Source: Ananas comosus (taxonomy: Eukaryota > Streptophyta > Magnoliopsida > Poales > Bromeliaceae). Taken from it: DNA of 64,000 nt. The notes beneath the pieces were generated by a model, which was given only the letters and a program-made list of their open reading frames with translations, made no database searches and was not told the DNA's origin. Below, piece by piece: positions 11,690 to 23,078 of this stretch (the first letter of the stretch is position 1; every line of letters begins with the position of its first letter). Made by a program: the position numbers and the translations under genes. The stretch is from contig NC_033633.1 in NCBI RefSeq assembly GCF_001540865.1, forward strand, positions 10,576,917 through 10,640,916, given 5' to 3'.

Positions 11690-11725
11690 TAACTACCCGC
11701 AGCATCGCGCGAGTCCCTTAACTAG
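11690..11725 (+). mobile_element. Helitron 3' terminus
   Basis: GC-rich imperfect hairpin (cccgc ... gcgcgag) followed by about ten bases and CTAG at 11722-11725, next base T. This is the canonical Helitron 3' end and AT insertion signature. The sequence downstream (tataaagtttcaattatg...) is shared with unit B at 29950, so the Helitron end marks the edge of A-specific DNA. The 5' TC end was not located. Confidence 0.6.
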
Positions 11726-12449
11726 TAGTATATAAAGTTTCAATTATGATTGCAATATCATGTTTTAATTTATTGTATCTATACTTTTATTTTGATGGGA
11801 CATAACAAAAAAATTAAATAATCATAATTATTTTAGATTAATTAAAATTTGGTGCTAAGTTGATGAATTAATTTATTATTTTGACTAGTTAGGTGCAAGC
11901 CAAAGCGACTCTAGTTAAAAAATAATAATGACTTAATTTTTTTTAAAGAAGCGCTTTCGGATAATTTTTATGTTAATTATACAGCACTAAATCAGATTAA
12001 TTTATTGTTTCAACTATTCAGGTACAAGCCAAAATGGCCTCGTCAGAAGAAAGGATAAATTAATCGTATTAAAGAAGTACATATAGAAATTCCATCCTAA
12101 TATTATATTTAGTTTGCTCCCAAAGGAGATCCAAACATGAAAGTTTATGGGTGGTGTAAGATGATAATTTTCTTATAACTCGTCTGAAGAAATTGGCTGA
12201 CCAAAACTGACAATTTTTTCATATGGAAAACTTAAAATTAGCATGACCTGTAGAAAGTTTAAATTAATATCTTATAAAAAGATTACATATTTATACTCAT
12301 AACTCTACTTCCAAAGGAGGGGTTGTGATGTCGTATAAAATATATGTATAAAAAATGAGAAAAACTTATACTCATAACTCTATTCCCAAAGGAGTTGTTG
12401 TGATGTCATATAAAGTGTATTTTTCTAATTTTAGTGTGGTAATATTTAG

Positions 12450-13018
12450 ATGTGGTATTTTATTGATAAAACTTATATTTTATTTTCTATTTCAGTTATG
12501 AGTTCATCCTTTATTCCTATTGATGATTTTATTCTTATGCTTAAATGTCCTAATTACTCTGAGTGGAAAGAACAAATCATACTTACATTAGGGTGTATGG
12601 ATTTAGATTTGACTCTAAGAGAGGATAAATATACTCCTCTTATAGGTAAAAGTATGCCAACCCAAACAGTATTTGCAAAAAAGTAGGAGTACTCTAATCA
12701 GCTTATTTAATGTTGAAAGCGCATGTCGGTACAAATATTCGAAATTCAATTTCAGAATATGAGACAACCCGCAATTTCTTGAATGATGTGGAACAACAGT
12801 TTGCAAACTCCAGTAAAGTTTTGACAAACATCTTAATGAATAAACTATCTTCTGTAAAGTACTCCAGAAATGGCTTGATTCGCGATTATATTATGAAGAT
12901 GCAAGATATTATAGCACAGCTCACTACACTTGAAGTAACCATCTCTGATTTATTCTTAGTGCAGTTTATTTTAAACTTTTTACCATCTAAATATGGACCA
13001 TATTCAGATCTTTTATAA
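12450..13018 (+). pseudogene. Copia-type retrotransposon gag fragment (broken)
   Basis: Two adjacent reading frames give a UBN2/gag-polypeptide-like protein. The first (12450-12686) has the hallmark N-YSEWKEQI-LTLGCMDLDL region. The second (12710-13018) has the helical gag region ending LVQFILNFLPSKYGPY. They are separated by a frame change and stop around 12686. No protease, integrase or reverse transcriptase follows. An equivalent decayed copy is at 30710-31111 in the next unit, so it was carried along by the segmental duplication. Confidence 0.7.
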
Positions 13019-14105
13019 CACACATAAAGGTAAACGGTCAATAAATAAATTATTAACTATGTGTGTGTAAGAGGAAGGCAGACTAATGCAAGAGAAAAAA
13101 ATACAATTGACTTTGTTTCTCAAAAAAAATAAATAAAGCGTGCAAAAAAAGAATGAAGTCTCATCTAATTCACAAGGCCACTCAAGTAATTGAACTTCCA
13201 AGCGTTTTTTTCGTAAAAAAAAGATCATATGCAGAAGGACAGCCAAAAGTATCTAAAATGGCTCCAGAAAAAGGATCAATTTTTTTATTTTCATGTATGA
13301 GTTGCATTTAGTTATTGTTCCATCTAATATTTGATGGATTGACTTGGGTGCCACATGCTATATTGCGAATTCCGTGCAGAGATTTTAACCCAACACAACA
13401 AAGCATGACGGTGGAACTTGATCACAATAATTCAAAAAATTAAGTCAAAAAATTGACAGTAAAACTCTCAAAGTTGCCTTTATTGAACTCTCAAAGACAC
13501 AGCAGATACTTCACATCAATGCTGTTTGATTATGCAGAACACAAACTAATTAGTCTCACCCATTCATGATGGAGAAGCACTTTTGAATGGACTACTACTA
13601 AATTATGCACTACTAGAACTTCTTGATGAAGTTGTAGATGTGATCAGTAACTTCCTCTGCCCTCTCCTGCTGGATGAAGTGCCCAACACCCTCCAAAACA
13701 ACTACTTCCTCAAGCAAGGGGACTTCATTCTTGAACCCACCCTTGTGTATGTAATCTTGTATGTTTGGGTAGTGGTATGTGAGATCCAGGTCTCCAACAA
13801 TGAACTTTGTTGGCACTTGTATTTTTGCCCCTGCCCATGGTGCTGTCAGCTCCCAGTTCCTGCACCACCCCCAAAAAAAATATATATTGCAGCAATTTAG
13901 AAGTTGAAATGTTGTAGATTGACCCAAAATGATACCAAATTATTGCCTGCAGCATCGGATGTACAGGTGTCGGATCGTTTGCGTTAACCATTAAGTCTAA
14001 AAGCTCGAGTAGTTAGAAAAATACAAGTAATTCACTTAGAAGCTGTTTGATTTCTTGAAAAGGTGTGAAAAAAAAATTCAAGAAAAAAGTTCTGTCTTTT
14101 CAATT

Positions 14106-14272
14106 TTTCATCTGATCTCAACTCGTATTTTGCTTGCTAAGACTCCGAGCTAAAAAATTCTGGTCATGTTCAGCTCGGTTTTTAAATAAGTGATCGATCT
14201 CGACCTCATTTCGAGCCGAACACGAGCTAACTCGCAAACAGCGAGCTAGCTAGATTGCTAGCCCTAGGCATC
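14106..14272. mobile_element. hAT-like MITE fragment (GAGCTCG family) in intron 3 of copy B
   Basis: Same element and relative place as 1293-1436 in copy A and 33268-33414 in copy C. Confidence 0.5.
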
Positions 14273-15162
14273 ATAGAACAATAAAGGATTAAATTTTTCA
14301 CAATACTTCAAAGCGTAGCTAAGTGTTTCCGCAAACTTACAGGTTCATGCACCTATAATAGTTCATCCCGCCGGTAAAGCCGGTTTTCTCGAACTTGCTC
14401 GCGTAGTAGTCGAGGTCCTCTTCCGAGAGCCAAGAAGGTAACGCGATCTCTTCGCCGGTTGAACCCCAATCTTTGTGGGTTAGAGAAGATGGCCGGGGAT
14501 CGCGCATCGTCAAGATCTTTCTGAGGACATTCTTCGTGCCAACTTCTGCGAATTCGGCTTCTGCAACTCCTGGCTCCTGCACAAACACCTCACATTGTGA
14601 TTGAAATGCCTCTTTAGAAATGTATAACATATATTGTTATTGAAGGGTTCGTTCGTTTTATCGATCTGTTACATTTGACAATGCTAGCTCTATATTTTCT
14701 GGAGGCTGAATTGGGCTAAGTAACGTGACCGGTTCGTGGATGGTGTCTATATAATTTAAGTGAATTGGGGTTGGAGGAATAACCAAATTTTACCTGCTTT
14801 TCTTTTGTACTTTTGTCTCTTTAATTTGACTTAATCATTTTGGTCACTCAAATAACTCCTAATTGTGCATACTAGCTAGTCCCTACATCTGGCAGACAAA
14901 TGGATTGGACAACCAGCAGATGAGTTATTGTATCCACAGATTATAGGGATGCAGGATACTGGCTCATTTAAGCTAACAAAATGGGCGGGTACCAGTTAAA
15001 ATATAGGTATTTTGGGCAACCTGCAAGTACCCATGGGTACTCGCATTTATTATCTATTGTATGTTGCAATGTTTTAAATAATAAGTTATGTTTTGATATC
15101 ATAAAATAATATATATGTTATTTATATTTCCAAAGTATAACAACAGAAAGGGAAAAAAAACA

Positions 15163-15164
15163 AA

Positions 15165-15203
<39 letters not shown>

Positions 15204-15230
15204 TATCTATATATATATATACAGAGAGAG
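15163..15230. repeat. (GA)n/(TA)n compound microsatellite
   Basis: GA run with a single AA interruption, passing to TA and then GA, directly left of a foldback element. Confidence 0.8.
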
Positions 15231-15236
15231 CTAGTC

Positions 15237-15772
15237 TCCTATACTATCTATAGTACCGGGGCTCCGGTACTATAGTCTCGTTTTCGATCTTAGGGTGTTC
15301 AAATCAACGATCCACACCGTTAAAACTGATCTACGGTATTTAAAGTTTTTAGAAATAAAATTTTATATTTTTTCGATATAGTTTACTTTATGATCAAACC
15401 ATTTCAAAATTGTTAATTTTCAATGGCTACTATTAGGTGTTTGGAGTTTAACGGTGTAGAAGAATTTAAATTTTCTTCAATTTTGATAAAAATACTTTAA
15501 ACTATCTAGATTAAGTTAACATCTTGATCTTGAATTTAAAAGTCCTATACTCAAATTTTAAAAATTATTCAATTTCCACCGTCCATTTTGACATTAATTT
15601 ATTACTAAGTAAACGATGTCGAAAAAAACAAAAATTTTATTTCTAAGAATTCATAATACCCTATATCATATTTAACGGTGGTGGATCGTTATTGAATACC
15701 CTAAAATCGAAAACAAGACTATAGTACGCGAGCTCCGGTACTATAGATATTATAGTAGCCTATTCTATATAG
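15237..15772. mobile_element. Foldback element with perfect 12-bp tip hairpin
   Basis: Left-tip stem 15248-15259 pairs 12/12 with 15264-15275 (ctatagtaccgg type). The right tip repeats the theme (15719-15727 with 15738-15746). The core gttttcgat...aaatcaacgatccacaccg and its inverse copy ending aaaatcgaaaac bracket an AT-rich centre. Confidence 0.7.
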
Positions 15773-15784
15773 TTTATATATAAC

Positions 15785-16330
15785 TAGAAGTTTGCTAGAA
15801 TTCTATCAGGTAGCAAACGCTCGATTACTCACGGATTTATTTCGATAATAGCTTGTCCCAAATGATGATCGCACATTAAACATATTAAGAGCGAAACTAA
15901 CGAATCTGGAAAATCAAATTTCACACATTTCGATATTTGTCTCTTGTTCCATAAGTGAACAGAAAAATAAATGGCTGAAAGAATATCCTTAAAAGAGGAT
16001 GATAAATTTTTATATTTGAGATCTAGAATTAGATCTTATTTTAAATAGTTTTAAAGGAATTCTTTTAACAAATTTAGTTGATTGAACTCTCTATATCGAG
16101 TTAAACGATGCAAAGGAGGCGCACCATATCGACCATTAACATATTATAGTTTTGTGAACTTCCTTTATACGTTTCATTAGGTGATGCCAAAAAATATGAA
16201 TTGATTTTAGTAAATTTAAATGTCTAGTATGCTTCAAGCGATTCCCGTATCGTCAGATTTTGGAAGTCCCTATTATCAAAAACAAATCGGTAGTAAACCG
16301 AACAGTTTACTACCGATAGTAGCCCAATCA
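15785..16330. mobile_element. Foldback element with tcggtagtaaac hairpin
   Basis: The right-tip stem 16287-16298 pairs perfectly with 16305-16316 across a 6-base loop. The left tip (ggtagcaaacgctcgattactcac) is degenerate. The inverted arms share the family core in diverged form. Confidence 0.6.
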
Positions 16331-16332
16331 AA

Positions 16333-16368
<36 letters not shown>

Positions 16369-16371
16369 GAG

Positions 16372-16604
16372 TAGAGCTACTATGCTATTGAAAGCATAAA
16401 GTAGTTGGTGCTTCCGATTTTTTAGCCCTTAGATCAACCACATTGATCATTTCTAAACATTGGATTAATATTATTAACAAATAGGGACCACTCAACCCTA
16501 AAGGGACCGTTATCATCCCAACCATAGAATTTTTTATCCAAGGGCTAAAAAATCGGAAGCACCAACTACTTTATGCTTCCGATAGCATAATAGCACTACA
16601 CTTA
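16372..16604. mobile_element. Short foldback MITE, second family (about 230 bp)
   Basis: Left arm taaagtagttggtgcttccg / attttttagcccttagatc and right arm aagggctaaaaaatcggaagc / accaactactttatgcttcc are near-perfect inverted repeats around a short centre. Relatives at 32446-32664, 32975-33205 and 44836-44985. Tips (gctactatgct) resemble those of the larger foldback family. Confidence 0.7.
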
Positions 16605-16782
16605 GGGATGCAAACAGATTCGGGTTGGTGGAGCTCCCGCCGCGAACGGGGCAATAAACGGGAGGAAATAAACGGATTCGGGGCAGGAAACGGGCCAACT
16701 TTTATGATCCGAGGCGCATTCGGGGCAGGAAACGGAAAAATTTTTGATCCGCCCCGAAAACCATTTATATATTTCTTTAAAA
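16604..16782. mobile_element. Left end of an hAT-like element (TAGGGATGCAAAC)
   Basis: Starts tagggatgcaaacagattcg followed by cggggcaggaaacgggcc repeats. The same terminus occurs in inverse at about 47222. The body runs into a tandem repeat and is cut off at the N. Confidence 0.45.
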
Positions 16783-17297
16783 TACCCTTAAAAAATAATA
16801 TACTTACAAAACACCCAACTATATTAGCTCTTATAGTTGATATTGTTATTTATATATAACTTGATAATATTATCAATTAATATTAAAAATTTTGTTGATT
16901 TATATTTACAAAATGTTAATAATATTATAATTGTAAAACAAATACTATTTGGCGGAGCAGATTCGGGTACCCTTAAAAAATAATATACTTACAAAACACC
17001 CAATTATATTAGCTCTTATAGTTGATATTGTTATTTATATATAACTTGATAATATTATCAATTAATATTAAAAATTTTGTTGATTTATATTTACAAAATG
17101 TTAATAATATTATAATTGTAAAACAAATACTATTTGGCGGAGCAGATTCGGGTACCCTTAAAAAATAATATACTTACAAAACACCCAATTATATTAGCTC
17201 TTATAGTTGATATTGTTATTTATATATAACTTGATAATATTATCAATTAATATTAAAAATTTTGTTGATTTATATTTACAAAATGTTAATAATATTA
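16783..17297. repeat. 185-bp tandem repeat, 2.8 near-identical copies, ending at an N
   Basis: Units begin at 16783, 16968 and 17153 (period 185). They are almost identical; one early difference is caactat versus caattat. The last unit stops at the N (17298). Probably more copies exist than are shown, or the copies are a join artefact. Confidence 0.85.
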
Positions 17298-17298
17298 N

Positions 17299-17770
17299 AG
17301 TTGAAGGATCAATTTTAATATGACTTATAGATGATGAGTCACTATATATTTTCATCCTAATGAAACCCTAGCCGTCTCTTTTACTCATTACTTTTTTCTA
17401 ATTTTTTTACTCTTTGTTTTCTACTCTTTTTCTTCATTTCATTTCCGCCAACAATATTTCATTGTCAACAATATAGTTTGTTTATTGACTATTTAATAAA
17501 GTTTATAAAAAAAATATTTATACGGATATCCGTACCCGATTTAGACCTGATCCATATCCGATTTTGAACGGGTAGTATACAGATAGTCACTACCCAGACC
17601 CGCTCAAATAGACCAGATGGGTATATTAGAAACTTTAGTACCCAGACCCGAACCCGACCCGAAATTAAATGGGTAGGGTATATATATTTTTTTGTAACCG
17701 TTTCTTTTTAGGGTATGGGTACAGTATATTAATTACCCAGACCCGACCCGGTCCACGGACATCTTTAGTC
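17299..17770. mobile_element. Detached copy of the repeat found upstream of epoxide hydrolases A and B
   Basis: Homologous to 5817-6160 and about 23815-24225 (same order of ggatcaattttaatatgact, gactatttaataaagtttat, tccatatccg and gacccg blocks). In A and B this lies just upstream of exon 1; here no exon 1 precedes it, only the N at 17298. Confidence 0.5.
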
Positions 17771-18120
17771 ATAAATGAATAACCTTCTTAAAATAGAGGT
17801 TAGACTTTCTCAATTCTTAATTAGAGTTATCAAATATTATCTAAATAGTATAAAAAATTTCTATATAAAAATTCAAGCAATTTGGATTACTCTGCATCGT
17901 TAAACAAACAAACGGCTCATATAGGCCGTCAAAAATTATCAATTTTACGACATTTTGATCACCATGTAAATAGTTTTTAAAATTTATGAAATTTAGATTC
18001 TAGATATTTCAAATACTCTAGATCAATTTCAACGGCTCCGATCATCGATTCGAAATCTCTATCATCAAGAACAATTTGATAGGACAAGTGCTACTATCCT
18101 ATTAATAGGATAGTAGCCCC
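17771..18120. mobile_element. Foldback half-element (right arm only)
   Basis: Contains the centre and right arm, ending with the tcctattaatagga palindrome and gtagcccc tip. Closely matches 19310-19668. Confidence 0.6.
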
Positions 18121-18139
18121 AGCCTATATATATATATAT

Positions 18140-18688
18140 ATAGAGTCCGGCTACTATACTATCGGTTAGCGCGGAACGCTCCGTGCTACCAAGTTGTTTT
18201 CGATGATGCAGCTTCCAAATCGACGATCGGCTCTGTTAGACTTGATCTACACTATTGAAAGTATTTTGAAACTAAATTTCAGATTTTTTCGACATTATTT
18301 GACTAGTGATCAAAAGATCTCAAAATTGACAATTTTAATGGCCGATGTGGTGTGTTTGAGAGTTTAACGGTGTAAAACACTCTAAATCCGATGAATAATT
18401 TTATAGAAAATTTTTAACTATTTAGAGTTAATTATATATTCTGATCTTTGAATTAAATTTTTTATCATCATTTTTATAAGATTTTTATTTTCAGCCATTC
18501 AATTTAGACTATCTTGTTTGATAGGTAAATGGTACCCGAAAAATTAATGAAATTTAGTTTCTAAATACTTTAATAGTATAGGATCAAGTCTAATGGAGCC
18601 GATCGTCGATTTGGAAGCCGCATCATCGAAAACACTTGGTAGCACGGAGCGCTCCGTGCTACCGATAGTATTAGTAGCCTAGCTCTAT
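18140..18688. mobile_element. Foldback element with 26-bp perfect tip palindrome
   Basis: The right-tip palindrome 18638-18663 is perfect over 26 bp (ggtagcacggagc and its complement). The left tip carries the same hairpin with three changes (18164-18175 with 18180-18190). The arms share gttttcgatgatgcagcttc. (TA)n on both sides. Confidence 0.75.
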
Positions 18689-18756
18689 ATATATAATATA
18701 TATTATATATATAATTATATATATATATATATATAATATATATATATATATACACA

Positions 18757-19110
18757 CAGTGCGGCAGGGTGCTTACGGAGCACGGAGCGCTCCCGTGGCT
18801 TCCACTTTGTTTTCGATGTTCGGACTTTCGAATCGTGATCGCTCGCGTAGACTTGATCTAGAAAATTTAAAGTATTCTAGAAAATAAATTTTGCGATTTT
18901 CGATACTATATTGGCCTATGGATCGAATGGCTCAAAATCAACGTCGAAAATAAAATCTCTCTCACAAATATGATGATATGACATTAAATATTTAGAATCA
19001 AAGTTATTGATCTTGTTTTATATGGTATAAAAAATTTTATATCAAAATTATTGTGATTTGGATATTCTACACAAACGTTAAACTTGCAACCGGAATCACA
19101 CGGCCTTTTT
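18757..19110. mobile_element. Foldback half-element (left arm and centre)
   Basis: Has the cacggagcgctcc tip and gttttcgatgttcggacttt core, then runs past the symmetry centre and stops near cggaatcacacgg, where another element begins. Confidence 0.55.
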
Positions 19111-19114
19111 TATA

Positions 19115-19667
19115 TTATACGAGTCCCGCGTACTATCCTATTAATAGGATTGGGACCATTGTCCTATCAAGTCGTTTTGAATGATCGACACTCCAAATTG
19201 ATAATCGGCACCGTTGAAATTGATCTACACTATAAGAAATATTTAAAAACTGAATTTTGTAATTTTTGAAAATCATTATCAAGTTTATCAAAGAGTCGAA
19301 AAAATGAACGGTCATAAATGAATAATCTTCTTAAAATAGAGATTCGACTTTCTCAAATCATGACCAGATTTATCAAATATTATCTAAATAGTATAAAAAA
19401 TTTTCTATCAAAAATTCAAGCAGTTTCGATTACTCTACACCGTTAAACAAGCAAACGGCTCATATAGGCCGTCAAAAATTGTCGATTTTACGATCCTTTG
19501 ATCACCATGTAAATGATTTTTAAAATTTCTGAAATTTAGTTTTTAGATATTTCAAATACTGTGGATCAACTTTAATGGTTCCGATCATCGATTCGGCATC
19601 TCTATCATCAAGAACGACTTGATAGGACGATGGTCTCTATCCTATCAATAGGATAGTAGCTGGATTC

Positions 19668-19668
<1 letters not shown>
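19115..19668. mobile_element. Foldback element with tcctattaatagga tip
   Basis: Left palindrome 19136-19149. The right tip pairs gatagga (19621-19627) with tcctatc (19640-19646). The arms mirror each other about the middle. Confidence 0.65.

Positions 19669-19678
<10 letters not shown>

Positions 19679-19736
<58 letters not shown>
19679..19736. repeat. (GA)n microsatellite
   Basis: Long GA run between two foldback elements. Confidence 0.9.
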
Positions 19737-19738
<2 letters not shown>

Positions 19739-20270
19739 GGTATGCTTCTGAAAGCACGGAGCCTTCCGTGCTTACAAGTCGTTTTCGATGTTGGTACTTT
19801 CGAATCGACGATCGGCTCCGTTAAACTTAATCTAGAGTATTTGAAGTAGCAAGAAAATAAATTTTGTGATTTTTTGATATCATTTGCCTAGTGATCGAAG
19901 GGGCTTAAAATCAATAATTTTAATTATCGTGGTGAGCCGTTTACAAGTTTAACGGTGTAGAAATATTCAAATCACGTGAAATTTTGATAAAAAATTTTTT
20001 ATACTATATAAAACAAGATCAATATTTTTTATCTAAAATTTTAATGTCATATCATCATATTTTGTAAGATTTTTATTTTCAGCCGTTGATTTTGAGCCAT
20101 TTCGATCACTAGGCAAATGATATCAAAAAATTGCAAAATTTATTTTCTAGATAGTTAAAATACTCTAGATCAAGTCTAACGGAGCTGATCGTCGATTCAA
20201 AAGTTCCAACATCGAAAACGACTTGAAAGCGCGGAGCACTCCGTGCTTCCAGAAGCATACCAGAAGCACC
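19733..20270. mobile_element. Foldback element with aagcacgga tip hairpins
   Basis: Left stem 19752-19760 with 19765-19773; right stem 20227-20235 with 20240-20248. The core gttttcgatgttggtacttt and its inverse flank the centre near 20000. Confidence 0.7.
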
Positions 20271-20352
20271 AACTACTTGGTGCTAGTGATAGTATTCCAA
20301 CCTAGGTCTATATATATAGATATATATATAGAGAGAGAGAGAGAGAGAGTGA

Positions 20353-20617
20353 GTCCGGCTACTATACTCTTATGAGTACGGTCGCCCTCGTACTCATAAG
20401 TTATTTTTAATGATAGAGCTTCCGAATCAACGATCTATATCGTTAAACGTTATTTAGAGCATTTAAAACTTCTAGAAATCAAATTTTATAATTTTTTGAC
20501 ATCATTTACCTTACGATCAAAAGGTCACAAAATTGACAATTTTTAACAGCCGGTGTGGGGTACTTGGTAGTTTAACAGTGTAAAAGAATCGGAATCGGTT
20601 GAATTTTTTAACGGCCG
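20353..20617. mobile_element. Foldback half-element with perfect 12-bp tip hairpin
   Basis: Tip stem 20369-20380 pairs 12/12 with 20389-20400 around an 8-base loop. The arm stops at aacggccggtgt, where a second element starts head to tail. Confidence 0.7.
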
Positions 20618-21135
20618 GTGTAGGGCTACTATACTCTTATGAGTATTGTACCCTTCATACTCATAAGTTGTTTTCGATGATGGAGCTTCCGAATCGACGA
20701 TCCACTCCGTTAAAAATGATCCGGAGTATTTTAAACTTCTAGAAAATAAATTTCGTAATTTTTCGAAATGATAATAAAGTCCCTCAAGCCAGCATAAAAT
20801 AAACGGTTGAAATCGAATGACGTCCTAAAAATAGATGATCGGATCCTTCAATTTAAGATCGGAGTTATTGATCTTTATCTAGGTAGTGAATAGAATTTTT
20901 TATCAAAAATTTAATCGATTATGATTTTTTTACACCATTAAACTAGCAAATATCCCATACCGGACGTTAAAAATTATTTAAAAATTGTCAATGTTGTGAC
21001 CTTTTGATCGTAAGATAAATGATGTCGAAAAATTATAATATTTGATTTCTAGATGTTTTAAATGCTCTAGATAATGTTAAACGGTGTGGATCGTCGATTC
21101 GAAAGTATTATCATCGAAAACAGCTATTAGATCAA
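20618..21135. mobile_element. Foldback element, tandem to the preceding half
   Basis: Left tip gtagggctactatactctta, core gttttcgatgatggagcttc, and inverse core ending gattcgaaagtattatcatc. The right tip is truncated. Confidence 0.6.
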
Positions 21136-21904
21136 AGTCAAATAGGTTAGATCTGATAAATTTATTTTCGATACGTATTCTTTATAATTTTTTTAACTTG
21201 TTGTTCATATGAGTTTGTATTCAACTTATTTCATAAACGAGCCAGACACGAATTGAATTTTTTAGCTCGATACTTTAACGAGCCAGCTTGTATTCAACTT
21301 GTTGACACCCTACTTACCACATCAATCTTCTTTGTTTTTACTAAAATTAATAATAATTTAGTTAAACTTAACGATGTTATTAGTCTTTTATAGCTGATAT
21401 AAACGTTGATTCCAATTAACATCATTCAAAAAAACATTTATTTAAGTGAAGTTAAGTCAAAAAAAAGTAGGGCCGCCACAATGGAATAAGATTAAATTAT
21501 TGAATAAAAATAAAAGAATAAGAAAAATATATTATTAAAAAAAAGGTGCTTGATGGGAACATGTATGTAAATGGATGAAAATGGCCTCTCAATTGTCATG
21601 TAGTATAACTTTCTATAATAATATCCCCTTGATTAGTTAATTATTAAGTTTAATATTGACCATAAAAATAATAATAATAATAATAATAATAATACATTTA
21701 AGGAGAAATTATACATAAAAAGGTCTAAAATGTATAAGTTATATTACTGATTTAGCGTCTCCAACCAATCAAATTATTTTTCTTGCGTTCATCCATTCCA
21801 TCATGATTGTTAGGAAAAAAATATTTTTATTATATCTTTTTCTCAAAAAGAGAAATGTGATAAGTTTGTTATTGATTATCGATGTGGTGTAAGTGTGACA
21901 TAAT

Positions 21905-22475
21905 AGACTTTCTTCCTGCCGTTACCATTTCGCCGAAGGCGATCTCCAACAACTCCAAGGTGACGTAGGCCTCAAAAACGGCAACTTCGCATAAGTTGGC
22001 GCGTCTATTAACCCAAGACTTTTCGTTTGATGACCTTTCTTTGTTGACAATTCCTCGCCGAAGCCGATCTCCGATATTTTGGTCGGAGATGTCTTTTACC
22101 TAAGGATTTAAATATCGTGGCACGGAATTGTGCTGAAAATTTACCGACAAGCTACGTGCCGGGTCCTGCCGATGCGTGCCGATCACAAAAAATATATATA
22201 TGCCGACACATAATGATATAAAATAAGAAATAGATTGTTTTGAGTTATGCCATCAGTACGTGAATTGTATCGTGTCGGTATCTTGTTGACACGATACGAC
22301 ACAATGAATACGGGTCGTTCGTTCGGACACTCCAATAGACTAAATTCTTACTTTTACGAGAGCAATCAGCTCCCACCGTCTACGTCACGGAGAAGTTGTC
22401 AAAGATAAGCTTTGACGAAGTGGTAACGACAGGGGAGGAGTTAGACGGCTCCCATCAGATTTGGATGCGAGAGAA
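21905..22475. repeat. Diverged inverted repeat with coding-like arms, split by an inner insert
   Basis: The left arm (about 21908-22100), read in reverse, translates in part as EAYVTLELLEIAFGEMVTAG. The right arm (about 22340-22475), read forward, gives VYVTEKLSKISFDEVVTTGE and runs to a stop. The two peptides are alike, so the arms derive from one coding-like sequence in opposite orientation. About 230 bp of unrelated AT-rich DNA with cgtgtcgg motifs sits between them. No protein family recognised. Unique to the intron of copy B. Confidence 0.4.
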
Positions 22476-22779
22476 CTAAAAGTCGCGGTTTTCTTTTTTT
22501 TCTTTTCTATTGTAGTAGTTTCTAAATTTACTTTACATCTTATCGAATAAAGCAAATAAAAATAATAGAAAAAACTTCAAATACTTTATGTGATTTCACT
22601 CTTTTTCATTTTAATACGCTGTGGTTTAAAGCGTATCAAGTTAGTACCCTATGGTTTAAAGCGTATCAAGTGGGGGGTAGTGACATAGAGAGTGAAAAGA
22701 AATAAAAAATCTTGTGAAAACTCAACATGATCATAGTATAGTAATTTCTATTTAACCTCTATTTCATTAAAAATTAATA

Positions 22780-23078
22780 TTATTTTAGTATATTTTTCAG
22801 TGATTAACAATACTTAAAAGTGTTTCAAATTTATCTACCATCAAATTACAAAACGTCGATAAATGAAAAGCCATCGTGTATGTACCGACGCTTATGTCGT
22901 GCATGATTATAAATTTTTTAAAATAAACGCTTTAAAAGGTCGCAAAAATAAAAATAATAAGCCGAGCGCTGAAAAGATCACATGACAACGCTTTTTAGTG
23001 CGTCAATATTTGCTATGTAACTATTATAAAGTATTATTAAAAAGCGTTCTTATAATGAAATTTTATTGTAGTGTAAGA
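22780..23078. mobile_element. CACTA-like remnant in intron 1 of copy B
   Basis: Ends gcgttcttataatgaaattttattgtagtg in two parts: gcgttcttataatg then aaattttattgtagtg. In reverse this begins CACTACAATAAAATTT, a CACTA-type terminus. Shared with copies A and C. Confidence 0.4.

Noticed and set aside
16783..17297. 185-bp repeat as a centromeric satellite or CRISPR-like array
   Set aside because: Under three copies, no spacers, contains transposon sequence and stops at an N.
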